A DNA stretch of 64,000 nt, from positions 26,194 through 90,193 of the forward strand of contig CAUJHV010000035.1 in the NCBI GenBank assembly GCA_963205115.1. The letters run 5' to 3'. This stretch comes from Pseudomonadota bacterium (GTDB lineage Bacteria; Pseudomonadota; Gammaproteobacteria; Burkholderiales; Burkholderiaceae_C). The notes under the pieces were generated by a model. It was not told the DNA's origin. It was given only the letters and a program-made list of their open reading frames with translations, and did no database searches. Positions 34,507 to 44,139 of this stretch are shown here, piece by piece. The position numbers and the translations under genes are program-made. Numbering within the stretch: position 1 is the stretch's first letter; every line of letters begins with the position of its first letter.

Positions 34507-36258
34507 TCAGGCCGCGACGCGTTCGCTCAGTGCCGCTTGCGGCTGCTGCGCGGCACCCGCCTGCTGCGCCAGGTGCATGCCCGCCACCCAGCCGAAGGTC
34601 ACGCAGGGGCCCAGCGTGATGCCCGCGCCGGGGTAGTTGCCACCCATCACGCTGGCCGCGTCGTTGCCCACGGCATAGAGGCCGGGAACCACCTCGCGCT
34701 GCGGCGTGAGCACGCGGCAGGAGGCGTCGATGGCCAGGCCGGCAAAGGTGCCGATCTCGCCGATGACCAGCTTGATCGCGTAGAACGGACCGCGTTCGAT
34801 GGGCGCCATGCAGGGGTTGGGCTTGACCAGCGCATCGCCCTGGTAGCGGTTGTAGGCCGTGCTGCCCTTGGCGAACTTCGTGTCCACGCCGGTGGCCGCA
34901 TCGCGGTTGAAGGTCTGCACCTCGGCCTTCAGCGCCTCGGCCGGCACACCGATGACGGCAGCCAGTTCGTCCAGCGTGCGGCCTTGTTTGAGGTAGCCGG
35001 ATTTGAGGTATTTGCCGATGGGCAGCGGGAATTTGGCGACGCTGCCCAGGCCGTATTCGCGCAGGTGGTGGTGGTCGCAGATGAGCCAAGCGCTGAATTC
35101 GCCCAGCTGCTTGGCCTTGACCGTCTTGACCAGGTCCTGCACGAAGTCGTGGTACGAGAAGGCTTCGTTGCTGAAGCGCCGGCCGTCGGCCGCCACCGCG
35201 ATCACGCCGGGCTTGGCGCGGTCGATGAAGTGCGGCATCACGCCGGTCGTGCCGTCCTTGCGCGGCACCAGCGAGGTCGGGCACCAGGCGCCGGCATTGG
35301 GAATCGTCGGGTCGACCCAGCCGCCGGCCGATTCGCCCAGGCGCAGGCCGTCGCCGGTGTTCATCTCGGGCGAGGGCGTGAAGTGCTCGCGGCCGGTGGG
35401 CGCGTGCGGGAAGAGCTGCTTGCGGCGTTCGATGTCGTGCGGGAAACCGCCGCAGGCCAGCACCACGCCGCGCCGTGCGCGCACCTCGACCGGCTGCCCG
35501 TCGTGCTCGACCATCGCGCCGACGACCGCGCCGTTGTCCTGCAGCAGCCGCGTCACCGGCGACGAGAGCCACACGGGAATGTTCTTGTCCATCGCCGCCT
35601 TGGCCAGTCTTCCAGCGAGGGCGTTGCCGTTGGTCAACGTCATGCCACGGCCGTGGCGCAGCACGTCGAGCATGTGCAGGCCAAAACGCTTGGCGACGTA
35701 GAGGAAGGACTCCAGCGACTTGAAGGCGCGCAGGAAGTGCCACAGCTCCTTGCCTGATCCCAGCATCATGCCGAAGACCGTCAACTCGGGCAGCGGCGGC
35801 GCGAGTTGCGCGATGCGCGGGCCCAGCTCGCGCCCGTCGAAGGGCCGCGTGACCATCGAGCGGCCGCCGGGCAGGCCGCCGGGGGCCTCGGCGTGGTAGT
35901 CGGGGAAGACCGGCGGCATGTCGAACTTCACGCAGGTCTGGCGGGTGAAGAAGTCGATGGCCTTGGGGCCGTTCTCGATGAAGGCGTCGACACGCGCGGG
36001 GTCGAAATGCGTGCCGGCCTCGTGCTGCAGGTAGGCGCGCGCGGCACCGGGCGGCTCCTTCAGGCCTTGTTCGGTGGCCAGTGCGGTGCCGGGAATCCAC
36101 AGCCAGCCGCCGGAACGCGCCGTGGTGCCGCCATAGACCGGCGCCTTCTCCACCACCAGCACCGACAGCCCCTGGTGCGCCGCGGTGACGGCGGCCGACA
36201 TGCCCGATGCCCCGGTGCCCACGACGAGCACGTCGACGGTCTGTTGCTGCGTGGACAT
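34507..36258 (-). CDS. KstD-like FAD-dependent dehydrogenase
   Basis: 583-residue FAD_binding_2 flavoprotein. It has the N-terminal Rossmann motif VVGTGASGMSAAV, the GGTTARSGGWLWIPG segment, and the C-terminal IDASCRVLTP...GLYAVGNDAASVMGGNYPGAG FAD loop, resembling 3-ketosteroid delta-1-dehydrogenases and fumarate-reductase-like flavoproteins. ATG 36258 follows AGGAGAAG. It is the first gene of the operon facing the IclR regulator and probably introduces a double bond into a ring or acid. The substrate is not determinable here. Confidence 0.87.
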   Translation of the reverse strand: MSTQQQTVDVLVVGTGASGMSAAVTAAHQGLSVLVVEKAPVYGGTTARSGGWLWIPGTALATEQGLKEPPGAARAYLQHEAGTHFDPARVDAFIENGPKAIDFFTRQTCVKFDMPPVFPDYHAEAPGGLPGGRSMVTRPFDGRELGPRIAQLAPPLPELTVFGMMLGSGKELWHFLRAFKSLESFLYVAKRFGLHMLDVLRHGRGMTLTNGNALAGRLAKAAMDKNIPVWLSSPVTRLLQDNGAVVGAMVEHDGQPVEVRARRGVVLACGGFPHDIERRKQLFPHAPTGREHFTPSPEMNTGDGLRLGESAGGWVDPTIPNAGAWCPTSLVPRKDGTTGVMPHFIDRAKPGVIAVAADGRRFSNEAFSYHDFVQDLVKTVKAKQLGEFSAWLICDHHHLREYGLGSVAKFPLPIGKYLKSGYLKQGRTLDELAAVIGVPAEALKAEVQTFNRDAATGVDTKFAKGSTAYNRYQGDALVKPNPCMAPIERGPFYAIKLVIGEIGTFAGLAIDASCRVLTPQREVVPGLYAVGNDAASVMGGNYPGAGITLGPCVTFGWVAGMHLAQQAGAAQQPQAALSERVAA

Positions 36259-36357
36259 GGTGTGCTTCTCCTGCGGGGATGGGTCTCGGTGCGAGGAGTC
36301 AGAGCGTAGGACGAACGTGCGGACTTGCATCTAGGTGCTAGCCCTAAACTAAAGCCA

Positions 36358-36386
36358 TTGACAATGTCTAGCGCGGTTCATCGAAT
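36358..36386 (+). promoter_or_regulatory. possible promoter of the IclR gene
   Basis: A perfect -35 hexamer TTGACA (36358-36363) with a weak -10 (TCGAAT, 36381-36386) at 17-bp spacing. Transcription would start close to ATG 36396, so the message may be almost leaderless or the real start may be ATG 36411 or 36426. A small palindrome CTAGGTGCTAG at 36331-36341 could be a regulator site. Confidence 0.4.
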
Positions 36387-36395
36387 AGGATTGGC

Positions 36396-37292
36396 ATGGT
36401 CTGTCTGCCCATGCCTACCCGAACCATGCCACCGACCCCGTCTGCACGCCGCGCCCGACCGATCGAGCGCTTGCGTGCACCGTTAGCCGCGCCGCCTGCC
36501 GCTGCTGCCGAGAAGGAAAGGCGCGGCATCCAGTCCATCGAAGTCGGCATGAGCCTGCTGCTGGCTTTGGGCCGCCACGGTCGCCCGATGCCGCTGAAGG
36601 ATTTGTCGAAGGCCGCGGACATGCCCACCGGCAAGGCACATCCGTATCTCGTGAGCTTTGCGAAGGTGGGCTTCGTCGTGCAGGACGCCGTCACCGGCTA
36701 CTACTGGCTGGGCCCCACGGCGATCCAGCTCGGGCTGGTGAGCCTGCAGGGCCTGAACCCCGTGCGCGAGGCCACACCCGACGCCGAGCGCCTGGCCGAG
36801 CAGACGGGCCACAGCGTGGCGCTGAGCGTGTGGGGCAACCACGGGCCCACGGTCGTGCGGCTGGTCGACCCGATCTATCCGCTGCACGTGAACCTGCGCA
36901 CCGGCACGGTGATGTCGCTGGCGGGCACGGCCACCGGCCGGCTCTTTGCGGCCTACCTGCCGCGCGCGCTGATCGAATCGGCCATGGCCGAAGACTACAA
37001 GCGGCTGGGCCCTGACATCGCCACGCCGCTGAAGCCTGAGGAAGTGGACAAGCGCCTCGTCGAGATCCGCACGCACGGGCTGTCGCGATCGACGGGCCAG
37101 CCGACGCCGGGCGTCAACGCGTTTGCCGCGCCGGTCTTCGACTACTCGGGCAACATCGTCCTGGGCATCACGCTGATGGGCTCGTCGGGTGTATTCGACC
37201 CGTCATGGAAGGGTCCGCAGGCGCGGGCTGTCAAGGCCTGTGCGGCCGAGGTGTCCAAGCGGCTGGGGCATCAGCCCGGCAGCGTCGATTGA
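36396..37292 (+). CDS. IclR-family transcriptional regulator
   Basis: 298 residues. The winged helix-turn-helix (RRGIQSIEVGMSLLLALGRH, LKDLSKAADMPTGKAHPYLV) is followed by the IclR effector domain (NLRTGTVMSLAGTATGRLFAAYL, FDYSGNIVLGITLMG). It is divergent from the KstD-like/Liv operon, which it probably represses or activates upon binding the operon's substrate. Start codons at 36411 and 36426 are possible. Confidence 0.92.
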   Translation: MVCLPMPTRTMPPTPSARRARPIERLRAPLAAPPAAAAEKERRGIQSIEVGMSLLLALGRHGRPMPLKDLSKAADMPTGKAHPYLVSFAKVGFVVQDAVTGYYWLGPTAIQLGLVSLQGLNPVREATPDAERLAEQTGHSVALSVWGNHGPTVVRLVDPIYPLHVNLRTGTVMSLAGTATGRLFAAYLPRALIESAMAEDYKRLGPDIATPLKPEEVDKRLVEIRTHGLSRSTGQPTPGVNAFAAPVFDYSGNIVLGITLMGSSGVFDPSWKGPQARAVKACAAEVSKRLGHQPGSVD

Positions 37293-37323
37293 AGCGACGC
37301 TTGGGCTGAAGCCCCAATGAAAA

Positions 37324-37340
37324 CGGCCCCAGAGGGGCCG
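37324..37340 (+). terminator. hairpin after the IclR gene
   Basis: CGGCCCC and GGGGCCG pair around AGA. A second stem (TTGGGCT/AGCCCCAA) lies at 37301-37317. There is no T-run, but the two stems separate convergent transcripts from the IclR and HU-like genes. Confidence 0.55.
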
Positions 37341-37467
37341 GATCACGCCTCACGGCGTGGCAGCGCATCGACCGCTGAAGCCGGCGCAACGGGCCAGCCG
37401 GTGCGCCTTGGGCATCCCGTGAACCGCGCCGGCAGACGCCGGGCGATGCACGGGACGCGCCGGGGAC

Positions 37468-37869
37468 TCAGGCCGAAGCCGCGTCCTTCAGCTTCTTCAT
37501 CGGACGGACCTTGACCTTGGTCGAGGCCGGCTTGGCGGCGAACATGCGCTCGACCTTGGTGAACGGGTCGATGCCCTTGCGCGCCTTCTTGGCCGGCACT
37601 TGCTGCACGGTGACCTTGAACAGGCCCGGCAGCACGAAGGCGCCAGCGGCCTTCTTGCCCAGCGAAGCCAGGATGGTGGCTTCCAGGGCGGCCATCACGG
37701 CCTTGGCGACCTTGGGCTCGACGCCCGCGCCTTCGGCCACGCGTGCGGCCAGCTCGGTCTTGCCCAGCAGTTCCTTGATGGGCTTCGGGGCCGCCGCGGC
37801 CTTGGCCGGAGCGGCCGCCTTGGTGGTCTTGGAGGTCTTGGCCGGAGCGGCCTTCTTAGCAGTTGCCAT
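37468..37869 (-). CDS. HU-like DNA-binding protein with Lys/Ala-rich N-terminus
   Basis: 133 residues. An N-terminal Lys/Ala/Pro-rich tail of about 30 residues (KKAAPAKTSKTTKAAAPAKA) leads into an HU/IHF-like fold (ELAARVAEGAGVEPKVAKAVMAALEATI, FVLPGLFKVTV). The beta-arm sequence is diverged (PAKKARKGIDPFTKVERMFAAKP). Such proteins are common in Burkholderiales as abundant nucleoid proteins. Confidence 0.82.
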   Translation of the reverse strand: MATAKKAAPAKTSKTTKAAAPAKAAAAPKPIKELLGKTELAARVAEGAGVEPKVAKAVMAALEATILASLGKKAAGAFVLPGLFKVTVQQVPAKKARKGIDPFTKVERMFAAKPASTKVKVRPMKKLKDAASA

Positions 37870-38096
37870 GATGATTCGGGGTTGGTTTGGGGGTTTTCGC
37901 CGCGGGATGCGGGAACCTCGATTCTAGAAAGGGTTTTGCCTCTCCCGCCAAATGGGTGTTGCGCATCTGCGTTGCCGGGTGTTGCGATGTGCGGCGCGGC
38001 CACAACAGGGAACAATCGGGCCCCGTCGAATCAGACCGCCCCGGCGCCGGGGCGCACCCGTTCCCCGCGCTTCCCAGACACCCATCTTCATCTGCA

Positions 38097-39524
38097 ATGA
38101 CCCCTGACGTCCTGGTCGTGGGCGGCGGCAACGCTGCCCTCTGCGCTGCCCTGATGGCTGCCGAAGCCGGCGCGCGTGTGCTGCTGCTGGAGGCCGCGCC
38201 GCGTGCGTGGCGCGGCGGCAACTCCGCGCATACGCGCAACCTGCGCTGCATGCACGACGCGCCGCAGGACGTGCTGGTGGAGGCCTATCCGGAAGAAGAG
38301 TTCTGGCAGGACCTGCTGAAGGTCACCGGCGGGCGCACCGACGAAGTGCTGGCCCGCCGCGTCATCCGCGATTCGTCGAATTGCCGCGATTGGATGCGCC
38401 GGCACGGCGTGCGTTTCCAGCCTTCGCTCTCGGGCGCGCTGCACACCGCGCGCACGAATGCGTTTTTCATGGGCGGCGGCAAGGCGCTCGTGAATGCCTA
38501 CTACCGCAGCGCGCAGCACCTGGGCGTGCAGGTGCGCTACGACGCGCCGGTGGACCGCATCGAGCTGCAGGACGGCCGATTTGTTGCGGCCTGGATCGGT
38601 GAAGAGCGCCTGACCGCGCGCAGCTGCGTGCTGGCCGCCGGCGGATTCGAATCCAACCGCGAGTGGCTGCGCGAGGCCTGGGGCCGCAATGCGCGCGGCG
38701 AATGGCCGGCCGACAACTTCCTGATCCGCGGCACGCGCTTCAACCAGGGCGTGTTGCTGCGGCAGATGCTGGCGGCGGGCGCGGACGCCATCGGCGACCC
38801 CACGCAGGCGCACATGGTGGCCATCGACGCGCGCGCGCCGCTGTACGACGGCGGCATCTGCACGCGCATCGACTGCGTCTCGCTGGGCGTGGTGGTCAAC
38901 CGCGAAGCCCGCCGCTTCTACGACGAGGGCGAGGATTTCTGGCCCAAGCGCTACGCCATCTGGGGCCGGCTGGTGGCGCAGCAGCCGGGCCAGACGGCCT
39001 TTTCCATCATCGACGCCAAGGCCCAGGGCCGTTTCATGCCGCCGGTTTTTCCGGGCGTCCAGGCCGATACGCTGCCCGATCTGGCGCGCCAGCTGAACCT
39101 GGACTCGGCGACCTTCATGCAGACCATCGACGATTTCAACCGCGCCTGCCGCGTGGGCCGCTTCGACCACACGGCGCTGGACGATTGCCACACCGAAGGC
39201 GTGCTGCCGGCCAAGACCCACTGGGCCCGCCCCATCGACACGCCGCCCTTCCGCGGCTACGCCGTGCGGCCGGGCATCACCTTCACCTACCTGGGCCTGA
39301 AGACCGACGAGACGGCTGCCGTGCGCTTCGGCGGCGTGCCCAGCGACAACCTCTTCGTGGCCGGCGAGATGATGGCCGGCAACGTGCTGGGCCAGGGCTA
39401 CACGGCAGGCGTGGGCATGAGCATCGGCACGGCCTTCGGGCGCATCGCCGGCGTGCAGGCCGCGAAGGCGGCGCTGGGCACGCGCGCACAGGCTGCGGAG
39501 GTGCAACATGCCGCCGTCGCTTGA
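38097..39524 (+). CDS. tcuA: FAD-dependent tricarballylate dehydrogenase TcuA
   Basis: 475-residue flavoprotein with VLVVGGGNAALCAALMAAEAG at the N-terminus, the RNLRCMHD segment, and the C-terminal FVAGEMMAGNVLGQGYTAGVGMSIG loop, matching TcuA. TcuA oxidises tricarballylate to cis-aconitate; homologues also serve in citrate-type metabolism. ATG 38097 fits the family N-terminus. It overlaps tcuB by 17 bases. No tcuC transporter or tcuR regulator lies nearby. Confidence 0.85.
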   Translation: MTPDVLVVGGGNAALCAALMAAEAGARVLLLEAAPRAWRGGNSAHTRNLRCMHDAPQDVLVEAYPEEEFWQDLLKVTGGRTDEVLARRVIRDSSNCRDWMRRHGVRFQPSLSGALHTARTNAFFMGGGKALVNAYYRSAQHLGVQVRYDAPVDRIELQDGRFVAAWIGEERLTARSCVLAAGGFESNREWLREAWGRNARGEWPADNFLIRGTRFNQGVLLRQMLAAGADAIGDPTQAHMVAIDARAPLYDGGICTRIDCVSLGVVVNREARRFYDEGEDFWPKRYAIWGRLVAQQPGQTAFSIIDAKAQGRFMPPVFPGVQADTLPDLARQLNLDSATFMQTIDDFNRACRVGRFDHTALDDCHTEGVLPAKTHWARPIDTPPFRGYAVRPGITFTYLGLKTDETAAVRFGGVPSDNLFVAGEMMAGNVLGQGYTAGVGMSIGTAFGRIAGVQAAKAALGTRAQAAEVQHAAVA

Positions 39525-40686
39525 GGCCCTGACACGCGAGGCCGCGGCCCTGGCCAGCGGCGAGTGGGCCGCGCCGGGCGTGGCCGAGACCGAGGCTGTG
39601 CGGCAATTGCAGATCTGCAATGCCTGCCGCTACTGCGAAGGTTTTTGCGGCAGCTTCCAGGCCATGACACGCCGGCTGGACTTCAGCCACACCGACGTGC
39701 ACTACCTGGCCAACCTGTGCCACAGCTGCGGTGCCTGCCTGCACGCCTGCCAGTACGCGCCGCCGCACGAATTTGCGGTGAACATCCCCGCGGCCCTGGC
39801 GCAGGTGCGCGGCCAGACCTATACCGCCTATGCCTGGCCCGCGGCGCTGGGCGGGCTGTACCGGCGCAATGGACTGACGCTGGCGCTGGCTGCGTTTGGC
39901 GCGCTGGCGGCGTTTCTGGCCGCGAGCCTGGCGCTGAACGGCCGCCTGTGGGGAGCGGTGCCCACGGGTGACTTCTACGCGCTGTTCCCGCACGGGCTGC
40001 TGGTGTCGCTGTTCCTGCCGGTCTTCCTGTGGGCGGCGCTGGCGCTGGGCATCGGCGTGACGCGTTTCCTGCGCGACATCACACCGGCCACCGGTGGCCA
40101 ACCCTCCACCGCAGCGGCAACGGCTGAAGCCGCGCATCTGGCGCTGCGCCTGAAATACCTGGACGGCGGCCACGGCGACGGCTGCAACAACGAGGACGAC
40201 GCCTTCTCGCAGGCCCGCCGCCACGCGCACCACCTGGTCTTCTACGGCTTTGCGCTGTGTTTTGCGGCCACGGCGCTGGGCACCGTCTACCACTACGCCT
40301 TCGGCTGGAAGGCGCCCTACGACTGGCCCAGCCTGCCCAAGCTGCTGGGTGGCGTGGGCGGCGTGGCGCTGATGCTGGGCATTCCGGCGCTGTGGTGGTT
40401 GAAGCGCCGCCGCCATCCCTTGCACGGCGCGGCTTCGCAGGCCGCGATGGACTATGGCTTCATGGCCTTGCTGCTTGCGACCGCGGTCACCGGTCTGGCC
40501 GCTTGGGCCACGCGCTCGACTGCGGCCTTGCCGCTGGTGCTGGCTTTGCACCTGGGCGCGGTGATGGCGCTGTTCCTCACGCTGCCCTACGGCAAGTTTG
40601 CGCACGGCATCTACCGATCAGCCGCGCTGCTGCGGCATGCGGTGGAGCGGAAGCAGCCGGATCCGCACGGGCTGGGTGGCGACTGA
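39508..40686 (+). CDS. tcuB: TcuB: ferredoxin/heme membrane electron-transfer protein
   Basis: 392 residues. Two cysteine clusters (CNACRYCEGFCGSF and CHSCGACLHACQYAPP) bind 4Fe-4S centres. They are followed by about six membrane helices carrying histidines (for example ALHLGAVMALFL and RHAHHLVFYGF) that may bind heme b. TcuB reoxidises the flavin of TcuA and passes electrons to quinones. The next gene is convergent, separated by a terminator hairpin. Confidence 0.87.
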   Translation: MPPSLEALTREAAALASGEWAAPGVAETEAVRQLQICNACRYCEGFCGSFQAMTRRLDFSHTDVHYLANLCHSCGACLHACQYAPPHEFAVNIPAALAQVRGQTYTAYAWPAALGGLYRRNGLTLALAAFGALAAFLAASLALNGRLWGAVPTGDFYALFPHGLLVSLFLPVFLWAALALGIGVTRFLRDITPATGGQPSTAAATAEAAHLALRLKYLDGGHGDGCNNEDDAFSQARRHAHHLVFYGFALCFAATALGTVYHYAFGWKAPYDWPSLPKLLGGVGGVALMLGIPALWWLKRRRHPLHGAASQAAMDYGFMALLLATAVTGLAAWATRSTAALPLVLALHLGAVMALFLTLPYGKFAHGIYRSAALLRHAVERKQPDPHGLGGD

Positions 40687-40715
40687 CGTGGCGGTGCGCG
40701 CCGGCGTCCGACTCA

Positions 40716-40739
40716 GCCCGCACCGCAGAGGGTGCGGGC
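40716..40739. terminator. bidirectional hairpin between tcuB and radical SAM gene
   Basis: A perfect 9-10 bp stem GCCCGCACC/GGGTGCGGGC around GCAGA, 29 bp after the tcuB stop and 45 bp from the stop of the convergent gene. Its symmetry would serve both strands. Confidence 0.65.
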
Positions 40740-40783
40740 CTTCGTAGGCGGAAAGCCCGGCGCAGGCCGGCCTTGTCGTCCGC

Positions 40784-42691
40784 TCAGGCTTGCAGCGCGC
40801 GTTCGATCACATCGGCCCCGATGCGCGTACGCGGCACGCGGGTCTCGAACCAGCGGCGCACGTCGGTGTCCAGGCCGATGCCGTGCATGAAGTTGTAGAT
40901 CGCCTTCTTCAGCGCACGGCCCATCAGGTCGTGGTCGACGCCGGTGGGGTCGACAAAACCCACGTCGTTGCAGGCGAAGCGCGTGGGCGGCAGCGGCAGC
41001 AGCGTCACGCCGAAGTCCTGTGGCGACTGGCCCACGGGTGAATGCACGGTGCAGGTGAAGCGGTGGAAAAAGCCGCTCTGGATGCAGCCCGCGGCGAAGA
41101 GCTGGCGCACGTATTCCAGCGCGTCCACCGTGTCCTGCACCGTCTGCGTGGGGAAGCCGTACATCAGGTAGGCGTGCACCAGGATGCCGGCATCGGCAAA
41201 GCCCTTGGTCACACGCGCCACCTGCTCGACCGAGACGCCCTTCTTCATCAACGACAGCAGGCGGTCGGACGCCACTTCCAGGCCGCCGGATATCGCGATG
41301 CAGCCGCTGTCGGCCAGCAATTGGCACAGCTGCGGGCTGAAGCTCTTCTCGAAGCGGATGTTGCCCCACCAGCTGATGCTCACGCCGCGCCTCAGCAGCT
41401 CTTCGGCCAGGGCTTTCAGGGCCTTGGGCGGGGCGGCTTCGTCGACGAAGTGGAAGCCGGTCTGGCCGGTCTCGGCGACGATGGCCTCGATGCGGTCGAC
41501 CAGCAGGCTCGCGCCGGCCGTCTCGTAGCGTGAGATGTAGTCCAGGCTCACGTCGCAGAAGCTGCACTTCTTCCAGTAGCAGCCGTGTGCCACGGTCAGC
41601 TTGTTCCAGCGGCCGTCGCTCCACAGCCGGTGCATGGGGTTGAGCATGTCCAGCAGCGACAGGTAGCGCTGCAGCGGCAGGCCGTCCCAGGTGGGCGTGC
41701 CGATCTCGGTGAAGGGCACGTCGGGCTCGGGGAAATTCACGTACTGCACGGCGCCGGAATCGGCGTCGCGCACGAAGCTGCGCACCAGCCGGCTGCGCGA
41801 ACGCCGGCCTTCCAGATGCTCCAGCAGCGCGAGCAGCGGGCGCTCACCGGCATCCAGCGTGACCACGTCGACGTGGTCGAAGACGCGGGGCTCGTCCAGG
41901 CTGCGCAGCTCGGTATTGACGAAGCCGCCGCCCAGCGCGACAACGATGGAAGGGTCCTGCGTCTTGATGGTCTGCGCGATGCGCAGCGCCGCATACACCG
42001 AGCCCGGGAAGGGCACGGACAGCAGCACCAGCGTGGGCTGGTGGCGTTCCAGCGCGCGCAGCGTCAAGGCCTGCAGCCGGCGGTCGATCAGCGTGGGCGG
42101 CGCGGCCAGGGCCTGCGCCAGCGGATCGAAGCTCGCTTGGCTGGCCGCCAACTGTTCACCGTAGCGTACGAATTCGAAGCGCGGATCGACCGCGTCGCGC
42201 AGCACGTCCGCCAGGTCGTTGAGGTACAGCGTGGCCAGGTGCCGCGCGCGGTCCTGCACGCCCAGCGCGCCGAAGGCCCAGCCCAGCGGGTCGCCGCCGT
42301 CCTCGTCGACATAGACCTCCAGCGACTCGAAACGCGGCCCCTCGGGCAGCCAGCCGCGCGAGGCGATGCGGTGGGCCAGCGTCGCGTCGCGGCCTTGCAG
42401 GAAGGCGATGGTCGGCGCGATGGTGCGGCGGTAGTCGTCGACCTGCGCGTCGAAGGCCTGGATCGCCGGCGTGTGGGCGTCTGCCGGCAGCGCGCGCACG
42501 GCGTCGCGCAAGTCGTCCAGGCCCTCGGCGGACAAGAGGTCCAGCACCAGCTCGATCGCCAGGTCCCGCTGCACGGCGTCGACGCCGCGCGCGCGCAGGA
42601 AGCCCGTGAGATAGGCCGTGGACGGGTAGGGCGTGTTGAGCTGCGTCATCGGTGGGACGAGGCTCAGGACGCGGGTCGCTCGCGTGGTCAT
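40784..42691 (-). CDS. B12-binding-domain radical SAM protein
   Basis: 635 residues. An N-terminal B12-binding-like region (about 1-290, containing VVALGGGFVNTEL) leads into a radical SAM core with the cluster motif HGCYWKKCSFC (CxxxCxxC) and the segment ISGGLEVASDRLLSLMKKGV. Such proteins methylate or rearrange unreactive carbons; the substrate is unknown. It stands alone on the minus strand, convergent with tcuB and 89 bp downstream of an acyl-CoA dehydrogenase gene. Confidence 0.85.
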   Translation of the reverse strand: MTTRATRVLSLVPPMTQLNTPYPSTAYLTGFLRARGVDAVQRDLAIELVLDLLSAEGLDDLRDAVRALPADAHTPAIQAFDAQVDDYRRTIAPTIAFLQGRDATLAHRIASRGWLPEGPRFESLEVYVDEDGGDPLGWAFGALGVQDRARHLATLYLNDLADVLRDAVDPRFEFVRYGEQLAASQASFDPLAQALAAPPTLIDRRLQALTLRALERHQPTLVLLSVPFPGSVYAALRIAQTIKTQDPSIVVALGGGFVNTELRSLDEPRVFDHVDVVTLDAGERPLLALLEHLEGRRSRSRLVRSFVRDADSGAVQYVNFPEPDVPFTEIGTPTWDGLPLQRYLSLLDMLNPMHRLWSDGRWNKLTVAHGCYWKKCSFCDVSLDYISRYETAGASLLVDRIEAIVAETGQTGFHFVDEAAPPKALKALAEELLRRGVSISWWGNIRFEKSFSPQLCQLLADSGCIAISGGLEVASDRLLSLMKKGVSVEQVARVTKGFADAGILVHAYLMYGFPTQTVQDTVDALEYVRQLFAAGCIQSGFFHRFTCTVHSPVGQSPQDFGVTLLPLPPTRFACNDVGFVDPTGVDHDLMGRALKKAIYNFMHGIGLDTDVRRWFETRVPRTRIGADVIERALQA

Positions 42692-42779
42692 GGTCTTCGG
42701 ATGTCAGGCGGCCGGCATCATGGCATGCACACGCGCCAGCGCTGGCCCGGCGGCGCATGGCCCCGGCCGCCGCGCGGGC

Positions 42780-43949
42780 TCACATGCGCTTGGCGATCTC
42801 TTCGAGCATCACCTCGGTGGCACCGCCGCCGATGGCCTGGATGCGTGCGTCGCGCGCCATGCGCTCGATGGCGGTTTCGCGGATGTAGCCCATGCCGCCG
42901 TGGAACTGCAGGCAGTCGTACATGACCTCGTTGACCAGCGTGCCGGCCAGCGCCTTGATCATCGAGACCTCCTGCACCACCTGCTGGCCCTGGGCATCGC
43001 GCCAGGCGGTCTGGTAGACCAGCGCGCGCACGGCTTCGACCTGCGCCAGGCGCTTGGCCAGCTGGTGGCGCACGGCCTGCTTGTCCCACAGCGTGCCGCC
43101 GAAGGCCTTGCGCTGGCGCGTCCACTCCAGTGCCAGTTCGATGGCCCGCGAGGCCTCGCCCATGGCCTGCGCGCCCAGCACGATGCGCTCGTTCTGCAGG
43201 TTCTTCACCAGCGCGTAGAAGCCGCGGTTTTCCTGGCCCAGCAGGTTCTCGGCGGGAATGAGGCAGTTGTCGAAGACAAGCTCGGCCGTGTCGCTGCTGA
43301 GCCAGCCCTGCTTGCGCAGTGGCCGCGCGACGCGGAAGCCCGGCGTGCCCTTCTCGACGATGAACATCGAGATGTCGCGGCCGCGGCCGGAGGTCTCGCC
43401 GGTCTTGGCCGCCACGAAGAAGATGTCGCCGTGCACGCCGTTGGTGATGAACATCTTCGAGCCGTCGAGCACCCAGCCGTCGGCCGTGCGGCGCGCGGTG
43501 GTGCGCATGCCGGCCAGGTCGGATCCGGCATCGGCCTCGGTCATCGCCACGGCCGCGATCTTCTCGCCTCGGATGATGGCCGGCAGGTATTTCGCCTTCT
43601 GCGCCGGCGTGCCGCCGTGGTGCAGGTGCGGGCTGGCCATGTCGGTGTGCACCAGCACCGTGACGGCAAAGCCGCCGTAGGTGCTGCGCCCCAGTTCCTC
43701 GGCCAGCACGGCGGTGGACAAGGTGTCCAGCTCGCTGCCGCCATAGGCGCTGTCGTAGCGGATGCCCAGCAGGCCGAGTGCACCCATCTCGCGGAGCACC
43801 TCGCGCGGCACGCAGCCGGCTTCCTCCCAGGCGTCGGCCTGCGGCAGCACACGCTCGCGCACGAAACGCCGCACGGTGTCGCGCAGCATCTCGTGTTCGT
43901 GCGTCAGGAAGGGCGAGGGCGCGCTGGGGCGGGGCGAGGGAGCGTTCAC
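42780..43949 (-). CDS. acyl-CoA dehydrogenase
   Basis: About 389 residues of the acyl-CoA dehydrogenase fold: VAMTEADAGSDLAGMRTTA (FAD/substrate), KMFITNGVHGD, and the C-terminal QFHGGMGYIRETAIERMARDARI with the likely catalytic glutamate in RETAIE. FAD-linked alpha,beta-desaturation of an acyl-CoA is expected; the chain type is unknown. GTG 43949 is preferred because the upstream 24 codons to ATG 44021 look non-family. It is divergent from the small lipoprotein gene. Confidence 0.9.
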   Translation of the reverse strand: MNAPSPRPSAPSPFLTHEHEMLRDTVRRFVRERVLPQADAWEEAGCVPREVLREMGALGLLGIRYDSAYGGSELDTLSTAVLAEELGRSTYGGFAVTVLVHTDMASPHLHHGGTPAQKAKYLPAIIRGEKIAAVAMTEADAGSDLAGMRTTARRTADGWVLDGSKMFITNGVHGDIFFVAAKTGETSGRGRDISMFIVEKGTPGFRVARPLRKQGWLSSDTAELVFDNCLIPAENLLGQENRGFYALVKNLQNERIVLGAQAMGEASRAIELALEWTRQRKAFGGTLWDKQAVRHQLAKRLAQVEAVRALVYQTAWRDAQGQQVVQEVSMIKALAGTLVNEVMYDCLQFHGGMGYIRETAIERMARDARIQAIGGGATEVMLEEIAKRM

Positions 43950-44139
43950 GGGGTGTCCTTGGGCTGCGCCTGCGATGGTTGGCCTTTGGTGCGTCCGGGC
44001 GGGGCCGGTCGGCATCGGCAAGCAGTGGAAGCCCGGCGATCATCCGACAAAACCGGCGCACGGACGCCGGCCCCCGAAGGGCGGCGGGGCCTGCGCGATG
44101 CGGAGTAGCATCGCGACCCCACGCAACCCGGGAAGACCC

